NCBI GenBank assembly: GCA_008921705.1
Contig: VFFE01007126.1
Location: 2,077,745 to 2,141,744, forward strand
Direction: 5' to 3'
DNA: 64,000 bases
Origin: Burhinus oedicnemus
Lineage: Eukaryota; Chordata; Aves; Charadriiformes; Burhinidae
The notes beneath the pieces are model-generated. The model made no database searches. It worked only from the letters and a program-made list of their open reading frames with translations, and was not told where the DNA came from. The position numbers and the translations under genes are program-made. Of the stretch, positions 13,281 through 25,665 are shown piece by piece. Every line of letters starts with the position of its first letter. Positions within the stretch are counted from its first letter, which is position 1.

Positions 13281-13772
13281 CTGTGTTCAGTTTTGGTCCC
13301 CTCACTACAAGACAGACATTGAGGTGCTGGAGCATGTCCAGAGAAGGGCAACGGAGTTGGTGAAGGGTCTAGAGCACAAGTCTTATGAGAGGCAGCTGAG
13401 GGAACTGGGGTTGTTTAGCCTGGAGAAAAGGAGGCTGAGGGGACACCTTATTGCTCTCTACAAGTACCTGAAAAGAGGTTGTAGCAAGGTGGGGTCGACT
13501 TCTTCTCCCAAGTAACAAGCGATAGGACGAGAGGAAACAGCCTCAAATTGCACCAGGAGAGGTTTAGATTGGATACTAGGAAAAATTTCTTCACAGAAAG
13601 GGTTGTCAAGCATTGGAACAGGCTGCCCAGGGAAATGGTCGAGTCACCATCCCTGGAGATGTTTAAAAGACGTGGAGATGTGGCTCTTAGGGACATGGTT
13701 TATTGCTGGACTTGGGACTTGATGATCTTAAGGGTGTTTTCCAACCTAAATGTTTCTATGATTTTATGATTA
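13281..13772 (+). mobile_element. CR1 LINE, 5'-truncated 3' end copy
   Basis: The copy covers the extreme C-terminal part of CR1 ORF2 plus the 3' UTR. Frame 13324-13515 encodes [18 protein letters not shown] and then [19 protein letters not shown], a hallmark CR1 C-terminal motif. The frame breaks at about 13491-13500, where this copy has lost a base compared with the sister copy at 55121-55606, and it resumes in another frame at 13548-13769 ([23 protein letters not shown]). The 3' end is a short TCTATGATTTTATGAT repeat, the usual avian CR1 terminus, with no poly-A. It cannot be active. It belongs to the same subfamily as 55121-55606. Confidence 0.97.
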
Positions 13773-16700
13773 AAAGAAGAAACATTTAAAATAAATTTTT
13801 GGGTTTGCTTTGCTCTGCTTTCATGGTTTCTTCTCTCTGTACTCTTTTTGGGCTTCTTTGTTGATTCCACAAAACTGCTGAATCCTAAAAGGCTCTTGTT
13901 TGATATTGATGGCTATGGGGCAAGTGCAAAGCCATCCTTTGTGAGGAGCCATGTTATAGAAAGTCTGAGGAGATTAACCAAGATATTTCAAACTTCACTA
14001 ACCTGAGATCAATTGGTCTTCAGTTAGCCATTGTGATGTCTTTTGACGTCTCTTCGTGTATCACTATTTTCATTCAGTCAGTGTTGCAAATCATTTGGCT
14101 TCATTGACAGACAAGGACAGGCTTCTACAAAGACTGCAGCAGCTTGCATTTTATTTGCTTTTTGTCTCTTGGAAATTGTCCAGTTTCTCCAGTTTGATGT
14201 TAAAGAAAGAGAAATAATTTGCAATCATTGCAGCTGCCATTTGATGGATAAAAAGAGAATTTTGCTGCATGTCATGGGACTAAACACTTTATGTGAGTAT
14301 CTGTTGACTCAAATCAATGGGACCATGTATTGTGAACTGATGTTTGGAGCAAAACTCATTTGTACTTACTTGTTTATTTTCTTTGGGAATATTAAACACA
14401 AAGTATCTGTTGGTTCAGACTTTGGCTGCACGTGTTAGTGATAGTTAGAAAATCGAAAACCTCTTGCCAGGGTAAATAGTTTTCACCAAAGTGAATTGTT
14501 ATCCAGGAATCTGAACCAGCAAATTCTTTCTGCTAGCATTCTTGGGGAACAACAGTGAAACCTGCACACAGAAGGAAAACAAAAAAAAAGAAAGAAAAAA
14601 AAAAAGAGTGAGCATGATGCTCTTGGCACTTCAGTTTGTAATTTATTTTTCCCTTGTCAGCTTGAACCTTCAGATATTCCGGTCAGCATGCCGGTATGGG
14701 GCACCTCATTCAGTCTGTCAATTCTTTTGCATTTCAACAACAGCTTTCAGAGTACGACCATATGTTTGGATCCCACCTGCAAAACTTCAGTTGAATAAGC
14801 AATGATCTCTTAAGAGATAATTGTCTTCAACATGACTTATTATGAATACTAAGCCAAATGCAGTGTAACTCCATTGTATTTGCAATGCAATCTTATGCTA
14901 TAACATTAAGTACACAGGGGAAATGATAAGGTGTGCTGTAACTCACATTATTATTGAGGACATAGTACATTTTGGATAATCCTGAATTTTAACAATGAAG
15001 TACCCATATAAAATCTTTCCTGCTATATATTACCATGAGCCAAACAAGTGTGATGAATTTATTTTAGGAGACAAGATAACTCCTGTGTCCTCCCTCCCAT
15101 GCTCGTTCTACTCCATCAGAATGGCTGGACAAAACCCCATTTGTCTTCACAATCATTTTGTCCAATCATCATTGCTGAGACATATGTCTGCTTACCTCCC
15201 TCTGCATCAGAGAGGCTTGTAGCTCGCCAGGCAGACAATCTACAGTCTTTTTTTCAGAGACACAATAGGTATCTTTAATTGTAGACTTCAGTTGCTGGTT
15301 GGAAGTAGACTTCTGTTTTTTCTATCTTGCCAGCTGAACAGGTAAGTCACAGCATAGCATAGGTGTTAAAAAAAATAAAATAAAACTAACCTGAAACAAT
15401 TCCTACTAGAGAGGAAAAAAAGTAGCATCCCTGGAAATGAAGGCTGGCAAAAATCTTGAACCCTGTTGCTAGAGCTGGAAGGGGTACAAGCCTGCTCTGG
15501 GAGGGAAACGGAAGTTGGGGTTGAGGTTGAAGTCGGATGTTTCTGAGGAGCCTTACTTGGAACCAAGAGGTAAATGTTTTGCTACTGGCAGAATAACAGT
15601 CTTGTCCTGTAGGGTGCAGGACGCAGTATGCAGTATTTGGGAATGATCAGATTACAAATCCACCCATGGACTGGCCAGTCGTTTTCTTTATATGCAGGAT
15701 TTTTTTGTTTGTGACTTCCTTAACAGTTTTCTGCTTCACAGTTAGGTAAGTGGAAGCATACAAGTTGCTAATGAAGGCAAATCTGACTTGCAGTAACTTT
15801 TCAAGGTGACATTTTCAATTTAATTTAGTAAAGTTATATTAATGAAATTTTTTTCTCATATCTTGCCTCCTGTGTGGACCATAGACTAGCAAGAATTGTC
15901 ATGTTGTTTGTCCTGAAATTCTGTTTCAGATTTTGTGTATCTGTAAAACAAAAACTGAAACATGAAAAAGTTCATTACGAGGAACTTTAAGAAAACAATT
16001 GAATAGTCCTTCCATTTGATGCCTACTGCATTCTTTTTTGGCTGTTAAATATTTCTTATTCAAGTTCTTCTGAAAAGAAAGACATCCATCTTTATCAGAT
16101 GTTGCTGAAAAGAGAACTATTATTGCAATTGTAATAGTTTCATTGCACATGGTGACAAGAAAATGGTTGTATTTCAAGAATTTAATGGCATAATCTGTCG
16201 CACAAGATGCTATCCTGCCTTGTAACATTTCAAGCTTGTTCTGCTAAAGCTTCTTCTTCCTATTACTTGCAAGATTTCCCATTTCCTTTTCACATAATGG
16301 GAAGAAGTGGGCACTTTTGGTATATGACTCCTCTGACTGATTTTAGATCTTTATTTTTGGGTAAGATGAGCATGCTGTTGCTTCTGATTGCTTAGAGCCC
16401 ATTCACTTTGCTGAAAGTTACATGAAATAACATAGATCTGTGTGTCCAGTACAAATTAGCAATACAAACATATTCCCAAACACATTATTGGACCCACTGA
16501 ATTCAAGTTTAACTGGGACTTTTATCAGGAAAAACACTTTACCGTAGGCTCAACATTGACATTTCAGTTGTGTGTCTTCATCTGATCCCTGTTTCTCTTA
16601 GGCAGTTTGCATTTTTAAAGAGTGGAATGCAGTTTGCGTAGTGACATTTATAGAATGACAACTTTCCATGGTTGTGTACCATACATTTGCTGTCCAGTTA

Positions 16701-18981
16701 CTTAGAATTTGAAAAAGACATTTGAATTTTGCTCCTTTGGAATAGTTTTGCTTCACATTGGTGTTCCTAACTTTGCTTATAAATGTTATATTAAGCAAGG
16801 CCTAGAACAAGAGAATCCACCTCTCTCCCCAATTTCGTAAACAAGCGTGTAAAACCAGGCTTTCTGTTACTTCTTCTCTTTCTGACCTTGTGAATCTTGA
16901 TGCTTGCCCACTGTATAGCCTAAAATGCAATGGAAGGGTTGGGAACAACTTCTTGTAAAACATACTGTATGTAGTCTTGTTTTCATCAAGATAACATCAT
17001 TATATATAGTAATGAAAACTGAGTAATAACTCATGTTGGTTTTTTTTTTTTCTCTTTTTATTTTTCCAAAGTAGTGATGGCAGTAAAGGTAATTCCCATG
17101 ATAACTATGTGTAGAGAACGTCTTGAGATGATATCCCAGGTGCTAAAGCTGATGTCTCTACTGTTCAGCCAGCAAGGACGACTGGAGAAAGGATGCTAAA
17201 AGTAATCTTTAATCTTTAGGCACTTAAAGTGAAGTAGTGGCACAAGGGACATTTGAATCCCTCATTGCCAGCAATGCGCCCCTGCAGCAAAGAAGACCAA
17301 CAACACTTCCAATCTCAACGATGCTGTGATTCATTCAGATCGTCCATAACAGATATATTTTTATATACATCATTTACCTTTAAACACAGACACAAGCAAT
17401 AACAAATGTATAGAATTGTATGTATATGAATGAAGAAATAATCACACAGATGCCTACAAGCTGGTCAGATTTACTTCAGGAAATTATTTTGGAATGGGAG
17501 AAAAGCTTTTAAATCATAAAACATCCCCAAAACCTCAACAACACCAAAAAGAAAATATAAATTGACTCTTTTCACAGTGACTCAGATCTCAGATTTAAAA
17601 ACAAATTATCCAAGGTGAAAACTTATAAATGGAATAAAGGCTAAGGAAGAAGTTTAACTGGGGGTAAAAGAGCCAGTCAGCTGGGGGTGGTTCATTCTCT
17701 CAGAATAACAGACCATCAGCCATTTTTCTGTGTGTGTGAGATGCACGGAAAGATAGTTTTAATGCCTCAGTCTACTTATTGACCAAGATGTTTATTATTA
17801 CTTATCCTAAAGTTTTGCTTCTGGGGTTTCCTTATCCTCTGTTAGCAAATATAATCCAGCATTAAACATTTGTACCTCATTTTCTCGGAGAATGCCTCAG
17901 GAAAGTGATCATGTATGTGTAATCACAGCAAGGGCGGATGGGGCTGTGTGTACACACACCAAGTAGTCTCTGCAGCTGTGTATTTCTTTTGCTGTGGCTG
18001 GCACTGTGATAGATTTTTAATCCCATAATGGATTTATGTGCGGTTAAATGCCAACTAATCATTAAGCACAGTATGTGCTTCCTCCTTGATTGCCAAGTAG
18101 TGCGTTTCCTTTGAAACACACCCTCATGATGCACATATTATTCATGCACAATGGTGCAGGAGGGAACAAGTCAAAAGTTGGAAGTAAGAAGGAGTCTTTT
18201 TAGCATTAAACTTAGCAGATCTGAGCAAAAAACCCCAAGGCCTTCCGCAGCTGTTGTAACTGTCCCACTCTTTCTGGATTGAGAAGTATGGAAGTAGGGA
18301 GTCACAGTAACGCAGACGAGCAAGGGTTCTTGTCAGCCTATGTGTTTTGTCACTTGTTATCACAGAAAATACTGTCATATAAATCCTCTCATGATTGAGC
18401 GTAAGACAGAAGAATTACTATGGAACTGGGAAATGAAAGAGCTTTGTCAAGTCTGTGGGCTTCAATCTGCAAAAATATTTTTGCTGCTTTCTACTTGCTC
18501 TGATTTTAATGTGAGGTTTTGTGGACAAAGGTGTATACAATCTATAGGAAACTTTTCTCCAAAGCAAATTAAAGCACTTTAAACCAGCTATCCCATGGCT
18601 TAAATGCCAAGGAACTAGAATTTCTGGAATGCAATGCTTGAATAAATAAATTCAGAAAACTGGAAATAATTTGGAGTGAGATATTTGAAATGTAACCATA
18701 GCTTCTGAGCAAAAGGTCAGCAAGGTGGTGAGAATTCTTCCCAAGTCTGTGAAACTGCCTGATCTTACCCATAAAGCTGATCCTGCTTGCTTAGCATATT
18801 AAATAACTTCAAACAAACCAGCCCTGTCAACCTAGATTGACCATGACCAACAAGGATTGAACTAAGTTTTTAATTTAAGAAAAATTGCTAATGCGCGTGA
18901 TAGGATATCCCCTCAGAGCACTGCACTGCAGCCTACTGTATCTGTTACATCATTCATGACAAGGCAGTTCAGCCAAGGTAC
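13773..18981. other. Long non-coding stretch, no repeats or genes recognised
   Basis: The longest open frame (14043-14438, +, 131 codons) has irregular Cys- and hydrophobic-rich composition, no signal peptide or domain, and no recognisable homology. I treat it as chance. An A-rich tract with G interruptions lies at 14572-14608 and a T-run at about 17039-17052. No CR1 tail was seen in either orientation. Confidence 0.6.
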
Positions 18982-19168
18982 CTGCATGACAGCCCTGGCT
19001 GGGGGAATGCTTATTGCAGATGGCTGAACGGCATTAGCAAATGGAAGGCCAAGCACCTTCTCCTCTTTAACAAATGCCATGAGAGTGCTATCAATCAATA
19101 TTTGAGCAGCAGAAACTTTGAGCTTTCCATCTATCCATTCCTGATCTATGAGCCGGATATCTGTACAC
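18982..19168 (-). other. Weak internal-exon candidate, minus strand
   Basis: On the minus strand a frame stays open for about 85 codons. Within it, a 187-bp segment is bounded by a plausible acceptor (a T-rich stretch, then AAAGCAG, exon starting at 19168) and a plausible donor (CAG followed by GTACCT, exon ending at 18982). The translation starts CTDIRLIDQEWIDGKLK, continues through FVKEEKVLGLPFANAVQP and ends PPARAVMQ. Composition is protein-like, but I do not recognise a family. Open stretches of this length occur by chance in a window this size, so this is a low-confidence candidate only. Confidence 0.15.
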
Positions 19169-22100
19169 CTGCTTTATGTGAAAAATGAAACTTCCTGGGA
19201 CTCCTAAACATTGCCCTTGGTCTTGACCAAAACTTGCCAGCTTTCTAATAATCCCTAATGAACAGTCAGTTAATTACTGAATTCTGTTAAATTTCAGCCA
19301 TGTCTGATCAAAACATTAGATAGACCCACAAAAGGAATACGGAAGATTTGGAATCTGCAGAATGAAGATTTCAAGAGAGGGACAAAATGAAAGGTTTGAA
19401 ACATCCCTCTGAAATGTATGTAAAGTCCAGTTGAATCTCAGATTCATTTTTAGAAAGCCTGTTGCTTGCCAGTTTCTTCCCCCTTTGCCTTTCATTGTTT
19501 AAAATTCTTATGAAAGAAAAATACCTGCCTCAGTATTAAAATGCTTCCTGTGTTAGAAGGGAGCTAAAGGGACTTTAACAGATCTCAGAAATACCTGAAA
19601 ATAAGACAACAGCTCTTGAACTGTATTGGAGCTTGTCCATCTGCAGTTGGACGCAATATGCTGTTTCACGGATGCCAAAAAAAGGCAAAAATTCCCAACA
19701 TAATGCAGAGGTGAGTGCCAGTATTCCAAAATGAAGCAAGCTGCATGAAGCATTTAAAGTGCATTTTTTTTGAGACACAGTGTCAAAGGGAGATCTCATT
19801 TCAAACAAATGAGGATAGGCAAACAAAAGGGGCTCAGTTTCTTTCTGTAAAAGCAAAATATTTACAAGCAAACGCTCGGCCATTGTGAAATGTGGAGCCC
19901 ATAATGATTTCAATATCTTTCTGCTTTATAGCAATAGTTTCCCTTAAGAAATTCTAGATTGAAAAACTGAATGTTTATGGGAAAATATCTGATTCACCAA
20001 AGGCTTGTATCACATAAAATTCATCCTGTGCGGTAGGCCAGTTGCTGGAACAGCTAATGGGTGTAGTCAGGAAGACTGGAGAAGGCATCAGTCCTGGGAA
20101 AATCACAGGAAAACAAATGGATCAATGACCTATCTGCCTAGCATTTACAGTGTGGACTCTTTTGCCCTTAACACAGTAGAAGATCTGACCCATTACCAGT
20201 GGATACAGGTATCAATGGGTCTTCAGTGTGATCCATTGTACTCTGTTAATTTTCTCAATACAGACAGAATCTCTGAGTGCTACCGAGCTTTACTTTACAG
20301 ATCTCCTGGTGTCAGGTAGCATGGAAAAAGGAAGGAAATATCTCCATGGTGACACTTGTTTGGTAGCTGATTATTTAGTTCGATTTTGAAGTAGCAGAGA
20401 CAGAGTTTGGATCAGTCCTAAACCTCAGCTCACATACTTGGGTTCATAATCAGCTCCTGACATGTAACAGTGCTAAAGTGCTATGAGGGTGACATTTACA
20501 TACATATCTTGGACTTTGAACTGAATAGCTTGGCTGGACCTGAGAGATGAGATGAAGGTTGGAGACCCAAGTAGGTGCTGAATGATGGAGGGCTGTTTGA
20601 GCAAGGATTAGGATCTTGAACTTTCTCCATGATCTTAAAAGCCAAATAGCAAACAGGCAATTGCTAACGTAGAGAAGGAAAACCTTACAACAAAGAGTGT
20701 CTAAAGCAGGTTTAAGCTGTCCAAACCCATCTCTGCAATGCATGGTAGAATGTGTGCAAAATGTTTTGGTAATTGCAGGAGAAACAGACAGGAAGGGGCA
20801 AATTAAATTTGCCAAACATTAAAAAAAGAAATCAATACTTTAGAAAACAAGGTGAGTTACAATACGTATAGGCAATTTTTTTATTCTGAAAGGAAAGGAA
20901 GGGACAAAGTTCTGAAATGTAAAGTGAGGTAAGACTAGGTGGGATCACTACTTGCAAGTGAAGAACCAGGGCTAAGAGAAAGGGAGAATGGCATGGAAAA
21001 TATGAGGAGTAATAGTGTTGACTATTGTATCACAGAGACGTTCCACCAATGAGCATCAGTGGCTTTGGGAAGAATAACTTCCCATGGTCAATATTTGAGA
21101 ATAGAGCGTAGGTAGGTATCGACACCAGAAAGAATTAGGGAACAGAAAAATTTTAGAGCAGAATATTTTATATATTTTTGTTGGTTTTATGAACTTCTAA
21201 CTTTATTCAGTAAGAAGGCTCAATGAAGCAAACTTAAATTTTCAAGGTCCTTGCAGCTCTCCAAAACCTTATTCTACTCCCAGTGCACTAAAAATTTTGG
21301 GCTGAGTTTGGTTGTCCAAGAAGAATCATCTAGTGGTATTAGAGTATGCTGTCTGGCACCCAGCTGTTGGTTTGGGTCTCCTGTGTCTTCTATGTTTTAG
21401 TTGTCTGTTTTGTGAAGATGTCCTAGACACTTTAGGGGGTCTCAAAAGGTTGTAGATAGCTGTTTAGGCAAACTAATTGAACTGTTCCTCTTTCACACCC
21501 TTTTTGGTCTCTCGTTGGTGTTCACCATGTTAAACTGGTTTGCCATTGTTTTGCAACAGTGTCTGTATTGCAGATCTCATTTGCCCCCATCTCTCAATCT
21601 TATGGTACATTCCTAAATGTTGTCTTTCTTTAAAATCTGTCTTATTTTTAGTTGTGCCTTCGATCCTGCCACACTTGGAAATCCTCTTACTCTGTGAGCA
21701 TCAGCATGTTGCATCCTTGGTATCCAACCACGAATACATTTCTTCCACAAAGTTTGCTGGTGAAGGTGGCCCTAAGTAACTAGTCCATAACCCAGCATTG
21801 TTCTGAGGTTGCGTGTGGCACCTAGTCACCCTGCTTCTACTCATCCTGAAACAAACGGTAAGAGCAGTAATTATATGGGTTTGGATACACGATAATGCTC
21901 AACAAACAGCGGTGTTAAATGAGTTCTCAAGAAATAAAGTAACTAGCAGCAGATTCTGGAAACTTCTTTAACAGCAGCCAAGGATGGTGTCAAATCATGC
22001 ATGGGCATGCATAAAAAACCCCCAGACACAAGTTTTGTTTCAAAGTTTTTAAGTGTCCCTATATTTGAGTTTTCCCTCAAGAGAATTATACCACTTTCTT

Positions 22101-24619
22101 TAGACAATGGATATTTACTAGAATGACTTAGATACATTTATATTGATACAGTGTCCTAATACCTTACCAGTCGCTAGTAGAGACTCTTAAATTTTAATCA
22201 TAAAAGTAACATGTAATAATTACAGCTCTGTTATATGGTGCACTCTGAGTTTCTAGGGAAATGGTGAAGGGGAGCCTACAGAAACAAGTCATGCATGTGT
22301 ATCATCCCTGTAATGTCTGAATCTTTTGTTTACATTTGGCAAATGATTATAGTTTGCATTTTGTAGATAGGTTGCTGTAATTTCTGCATAGTACTGAATG
22401 TGGCCATTTCCCCTGTACTGGACAAAATTCATACCAGATACGGTAATAGCTATATCTGCCATATAATTATTCAATATTTGAAAGTGCATTTAAGACAGGA
22501 AGTGAAGCTTACCAAATAATCTTTAAATATACATAATTTGACTGTCAAGTGGGAAGAGAAGGTCAATCCGAGGAGTGGACAACACCTTCCCAGATCCTTG
22601 CTAACCTCTCCCTATTTATAAAAGCATCTTATGGAGAGAAAAAAACCCTAAACCCTATGTTTTTAATATCTTATCTAAAGGGCAGCACTTGTAGTGGCGT
22701 AGTGCCCCTAAGCAATAGACGTATAGTGGGTATTTTATCTAAATGGGAAACTACCACTTCTAGAATCATCCAAACGACCTCTTACAAGTTTAGACTTTTC
22801 CCAGGATTTTACTTTCTATCATTTGCCAAGCTAATAGAATGACAGCTTGAGGAGAGTGTTAACTTGCAATACATATTCCTAGCCTATTTCTTGCATATTT
22901 ATTTTATTTCTACATTTCGGAGTGCAAAAATAGGCCAATAAATCATTCTAATGTACACAGATGTGGCTAAGATTACACCCCCTTCTTTACTATTTCTTTG
23001 CGTGCTCTGATCTGGATTTATCTTGACTGGAATTTTTACATATTGCAAGTGATTTAGGGGAAAGTCCATGCCCTCACATGGGCATGTCTACATGGTTCCT
23101 AGAACAACAGAACTTTAAATGTGAGTTGAGTCTTAGGGCACTTTTGCTGACCAAATATGGACTTTTACAGTCAAACTAATGTACTTTGGAAAAGTGGGTG
23201 AACAACTACATTATAACTTATTGAAGAAGGTGTTAATGTTTGGGGTGTTAATTTTAATAAACTAAACAATAAACAATACCCCCGTGCAAAAAAAAAATCA
23301 GTGTGAAGAAGATACCAAATGGAGGATTTTTCTCTGTGTAAGCAAATCTCTTGGAAGCAATCCTGCCTGGATTGTTCTGTGGAGAAATTAGGTCACATTT
23401 GGCTAACATCACTTTATTGTCAGGGTAACCTGCTCCTTTGGCCCCTCCTGCTTAGATGTGTGTGTTTGTGCTTGTGTGCATTTTCTCTCAAAGTCTCACT
23501 AACAGCCTATGTTGAGAATCTTGCAAAGGATCTGATTTTTATTTTTTTCTTCCCATATCACTGCAGGTGCTTTAGAAGATGTGGGCCAAAAGGTTACTGG
23601 ATGTTTAGGCTTGTTTGATCTTGGCACTCGCTTTGGTTTCTTTTTCAAGAAAATCTATTTCCAGTATAAAAGGTTGAGAACTGCTAGGCTGTTTTGCAGA
23701 CTCTGAAGTCTGTGTTGTAGAAAACAGCCTTCCAATAATAATAACTGTACAAAGTAATTTCAAAGTAACCTCCTATTATCTAGTCAATAAGGAACAAAGA
23801 ACAAGAAGATTTGGTTTGGTTTTTGTTTCTTAATCTGAAAGAAATCCAGAATTTAAGAGCTCTTTGGCCTTTTCAAAAACAACAAGTTCACATGTGATTT
23901 ACTCATATGGCTGCCATAAAGTTGTGCTTTCTTAAGAGCTCCATTATCAGTCTGATATTTAGGATATCAAAATTACTGCCATAGTGTTATGTATGATGCC
24001 AAGATCTACACACAACTTCAGGGGATATCAACTTTTCCTATATATTCACACTTTTATGAATGCAGACAACTCTAAATTATTTGTGATTTTAAAATAGTGA
24101 GAAATATAATGCTCTCAACCAACCCAACATGTGTTACACACCAGAGGTGTACAATATTCTGAATAAACAATCCCAGTAAGACATGCATAAACAGCAAGTA
24201 AACTCCCACATGGTAAGAGTACCAAACCTTACAGAACAAAATTAATCGGAACTGGAGACGTTATAAGGTGGCTTTGTGGTTGCACGGTCCTGGGGCCAGC
24301 AGGGACTGGACCAAACTCAACCACAATCTGTGAAACAAGGACTCTCTGCTTTTAATAACGGCAGTGATGTAGAATGTGGGTCCAAAGGCAGCACAGCTAA
24401 GTCTGAAAGGGCACAAGTGGAAATTAAGGCACTTGAGATGGAAGGAAAACTCCTTGAGCTTAAGTTCTAGCCTAAACAGTGAAGGCACTGGCATTTCAGA
24501 ACCAATTAACAAATTTAATAAATTGAGGTAATTGGTAGTATTATGCAAACAGAGAACAGAAAAGAGGGGAAAAACGTTCTGGGTAATGTCAAATATATTA
24601 GCATAGCCTGAATTGTATT
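19169..24619. other. Non-coding stretch, nothing recognised
   Basis: No transposon, RNA gene or convincing exon was recognised. The 112-codon (19575-19913, -), 104-codon (20005-20319, +) and 121-codon (20450-20815, -) frames show no familiar domain and switch strand without pattern. A run of ten A follows an AATAAA at about 23271-23297; this is considered and rejected as a processed pseudogene elsewhere in this report. Confidence 0.6.
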
Positions 24620-25065
24620 AAAAGACTGGGGACTAATTTTAAAGGAAAAATAATTAAGCACATGGAAGTAGAAGGAAAATAGGATAAAATGCAATATAAG
24701 GTTACTAGAGACTGATCTTGAAGTTTAGCCTAATATTTTTCTTTAATAAAAATGGATTTTTAGACTAGAGAAATACAGTAGATCTATCTGGATTTCAGTA
24801 AAGCGTTTGATATGCTGCCACATAGGAAATTATTAGTTAAACTGAAATAAGTGGGAATTAGACGAAAAATTGAAAGGTGAGTAAGGAACTGGCTAAAAAG
24901 AGAACTTCATGGGTTTTGTTTAAAAGGGAACTCTGAGGCTAACAGGAAGTTACTAGAGGCATTCATAAAGGATCTATGTTTTGCCAATCTTAATATTTTC
25001 AGTAGAAATCATCAACTGAGAAGGATAACAACGTTTTAAGAGCACCTGTTGATGACCCGGAATTG
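24620..25065 (+). mobile_element. Ancient CR1 LINE, RT portion (first part of an interrupted copy)
   Basis: This is a decayed piece of the CR1 RT domain. The frame around 24788-24840 reads LDFSKAFDMLPHRKLL, the RT motif A region with its catalytic Asp retained, followed by RNWLK at about 24880-24895. Upstream similarity extends back to about 24620 through a region typical of the older, turtle- or crocodile-like CR1 type. Similarity ends near 25050-25065, where the sequence GATGACCCGGAATTG appears to correspond to the ADDTKL region (motif C). The second part of the same copy seems to be 25505-25665. Numerous stops and shifts show it is much older than the copies at 13281 and 55121. Confidence 0.8.
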
Positions 25066-25504
25066 TGATTCTCCATCTTTGAGGACCACATACTGCCTCT
25101 CAGGAAAATCAGTCTGGTTTGCAGCCAGGTCTTACTAGACTACCTTTCCCAAGGAAAGTCTGGCACATGCAAGACAGCTGGCTGTAGGCTTGCAGGCTTT
25201 TTCAGTGGAGGCAGCAGTTACCTCCCATCTGACTGGGATGTGCTGGCTCCTCCCCTGCCCATCACTGGGTACAGGTTTAGCAGGTCCAAAGCTCCTGGCA
25301 GGGCATCATCTGGGGTAGTCTCATTACAAATCACTCCAGCAACATTCGTCAGAGCCTCAGAGCAGAGCTGTGCCCAAGACAACATGCCCAGCCTCTCTGC
25401 AGAGCATAGTAACTAGCACAGTGCTGTGTGAAGGCTTTTACATGGGTCCTGGGTCAGACCTGGCTTGCAGCTGCCCAGCTTGGCAACGGGACTCAGATGT
25501 AGAC
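25066..25504. other. Unidentified GC-richer block inside an old CR1
   Basis: About 440 bp between two recognisable parts of an ancient CR1 (RT motif C region before, C-terminal ORF2 motif after) shows no similarity I can see to CR1. It is visibly richer in C and G than either flank. It could be a separate mobile-element insertion such as a solo LTR or a DNA element, a rearrangement, or a CR1 segment too diverged to read. I could not define terminal repeats or a target-site duplication. Confidence 0.4.
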
Positions 25505-25665
25505 AAAGTCTAAGATAGCTTGGCTTGTTTAGCCTACCAAAATGAAGGCTGAGAAGAAATTGAATTATATGGTAATTGCAGGAATGGAATTATAGCAAAT
25601 TGTTTCCTTAAGTAAGAGGGAACTGGATTTGATGGTTCTTCCAGTCTTATGTCCTAAGCTTCTAA
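25505..25665 (+). mobile_element. Ancient CR1 LINE, C-terminal ORF2 and 3' end (second part of interrupted copy)
   Basis: The stretch around 25518-25555 (AGCTTGGCTTGTTTAGCC then AAAATGAAGGCTGAG) is the CR1 block that encodes the LFSL-KRRL-type motif, here highly decayed. It ends with GAACTGGATTTGATGG and a CCAGTCTTATG stretch typical of the 3' end of old CR1 families. Compared with a complete 3' half, several hundred bases are missing, so an internal deletion is likely in addition to the block at 25066-25504. Confidence 0.75.

Noticed and set aside
14043..14438. 131-codon open frame, plus strand, the longest outside LINEs apart from one or two others
   Set aside because: No recognisable domain, signal peptide or splice context, and composition looks random. 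Frames of this size are expected by chance in 64 kb of six-frame sequence.
22644..22658. ACCCTAAACCCTA, telomere-like
   Set aside because: Only two imperfect units and of the TTTAGGG type, whereas vertebrate telomeres are TTAGGG. Chance.
23266..23300. AATAAA followed about 20 nt later by A10, resembling the 3' end of a processed pseudogene
   Set aside because: No coding or UTR similarity could be read upstream, no target-site duplication was seen, and avian CR1 does not efficiently make poly-A retrocopies. Likely chance in AT-rich DNA.
23670..23688. AGGTTGAGAACTGCTAG, similar to the inverted terminus of hAT/Charlie-type DNA transposons
   Set aside because: No matching opposite terminus or 8-bp target duplication was found, and the match is short.
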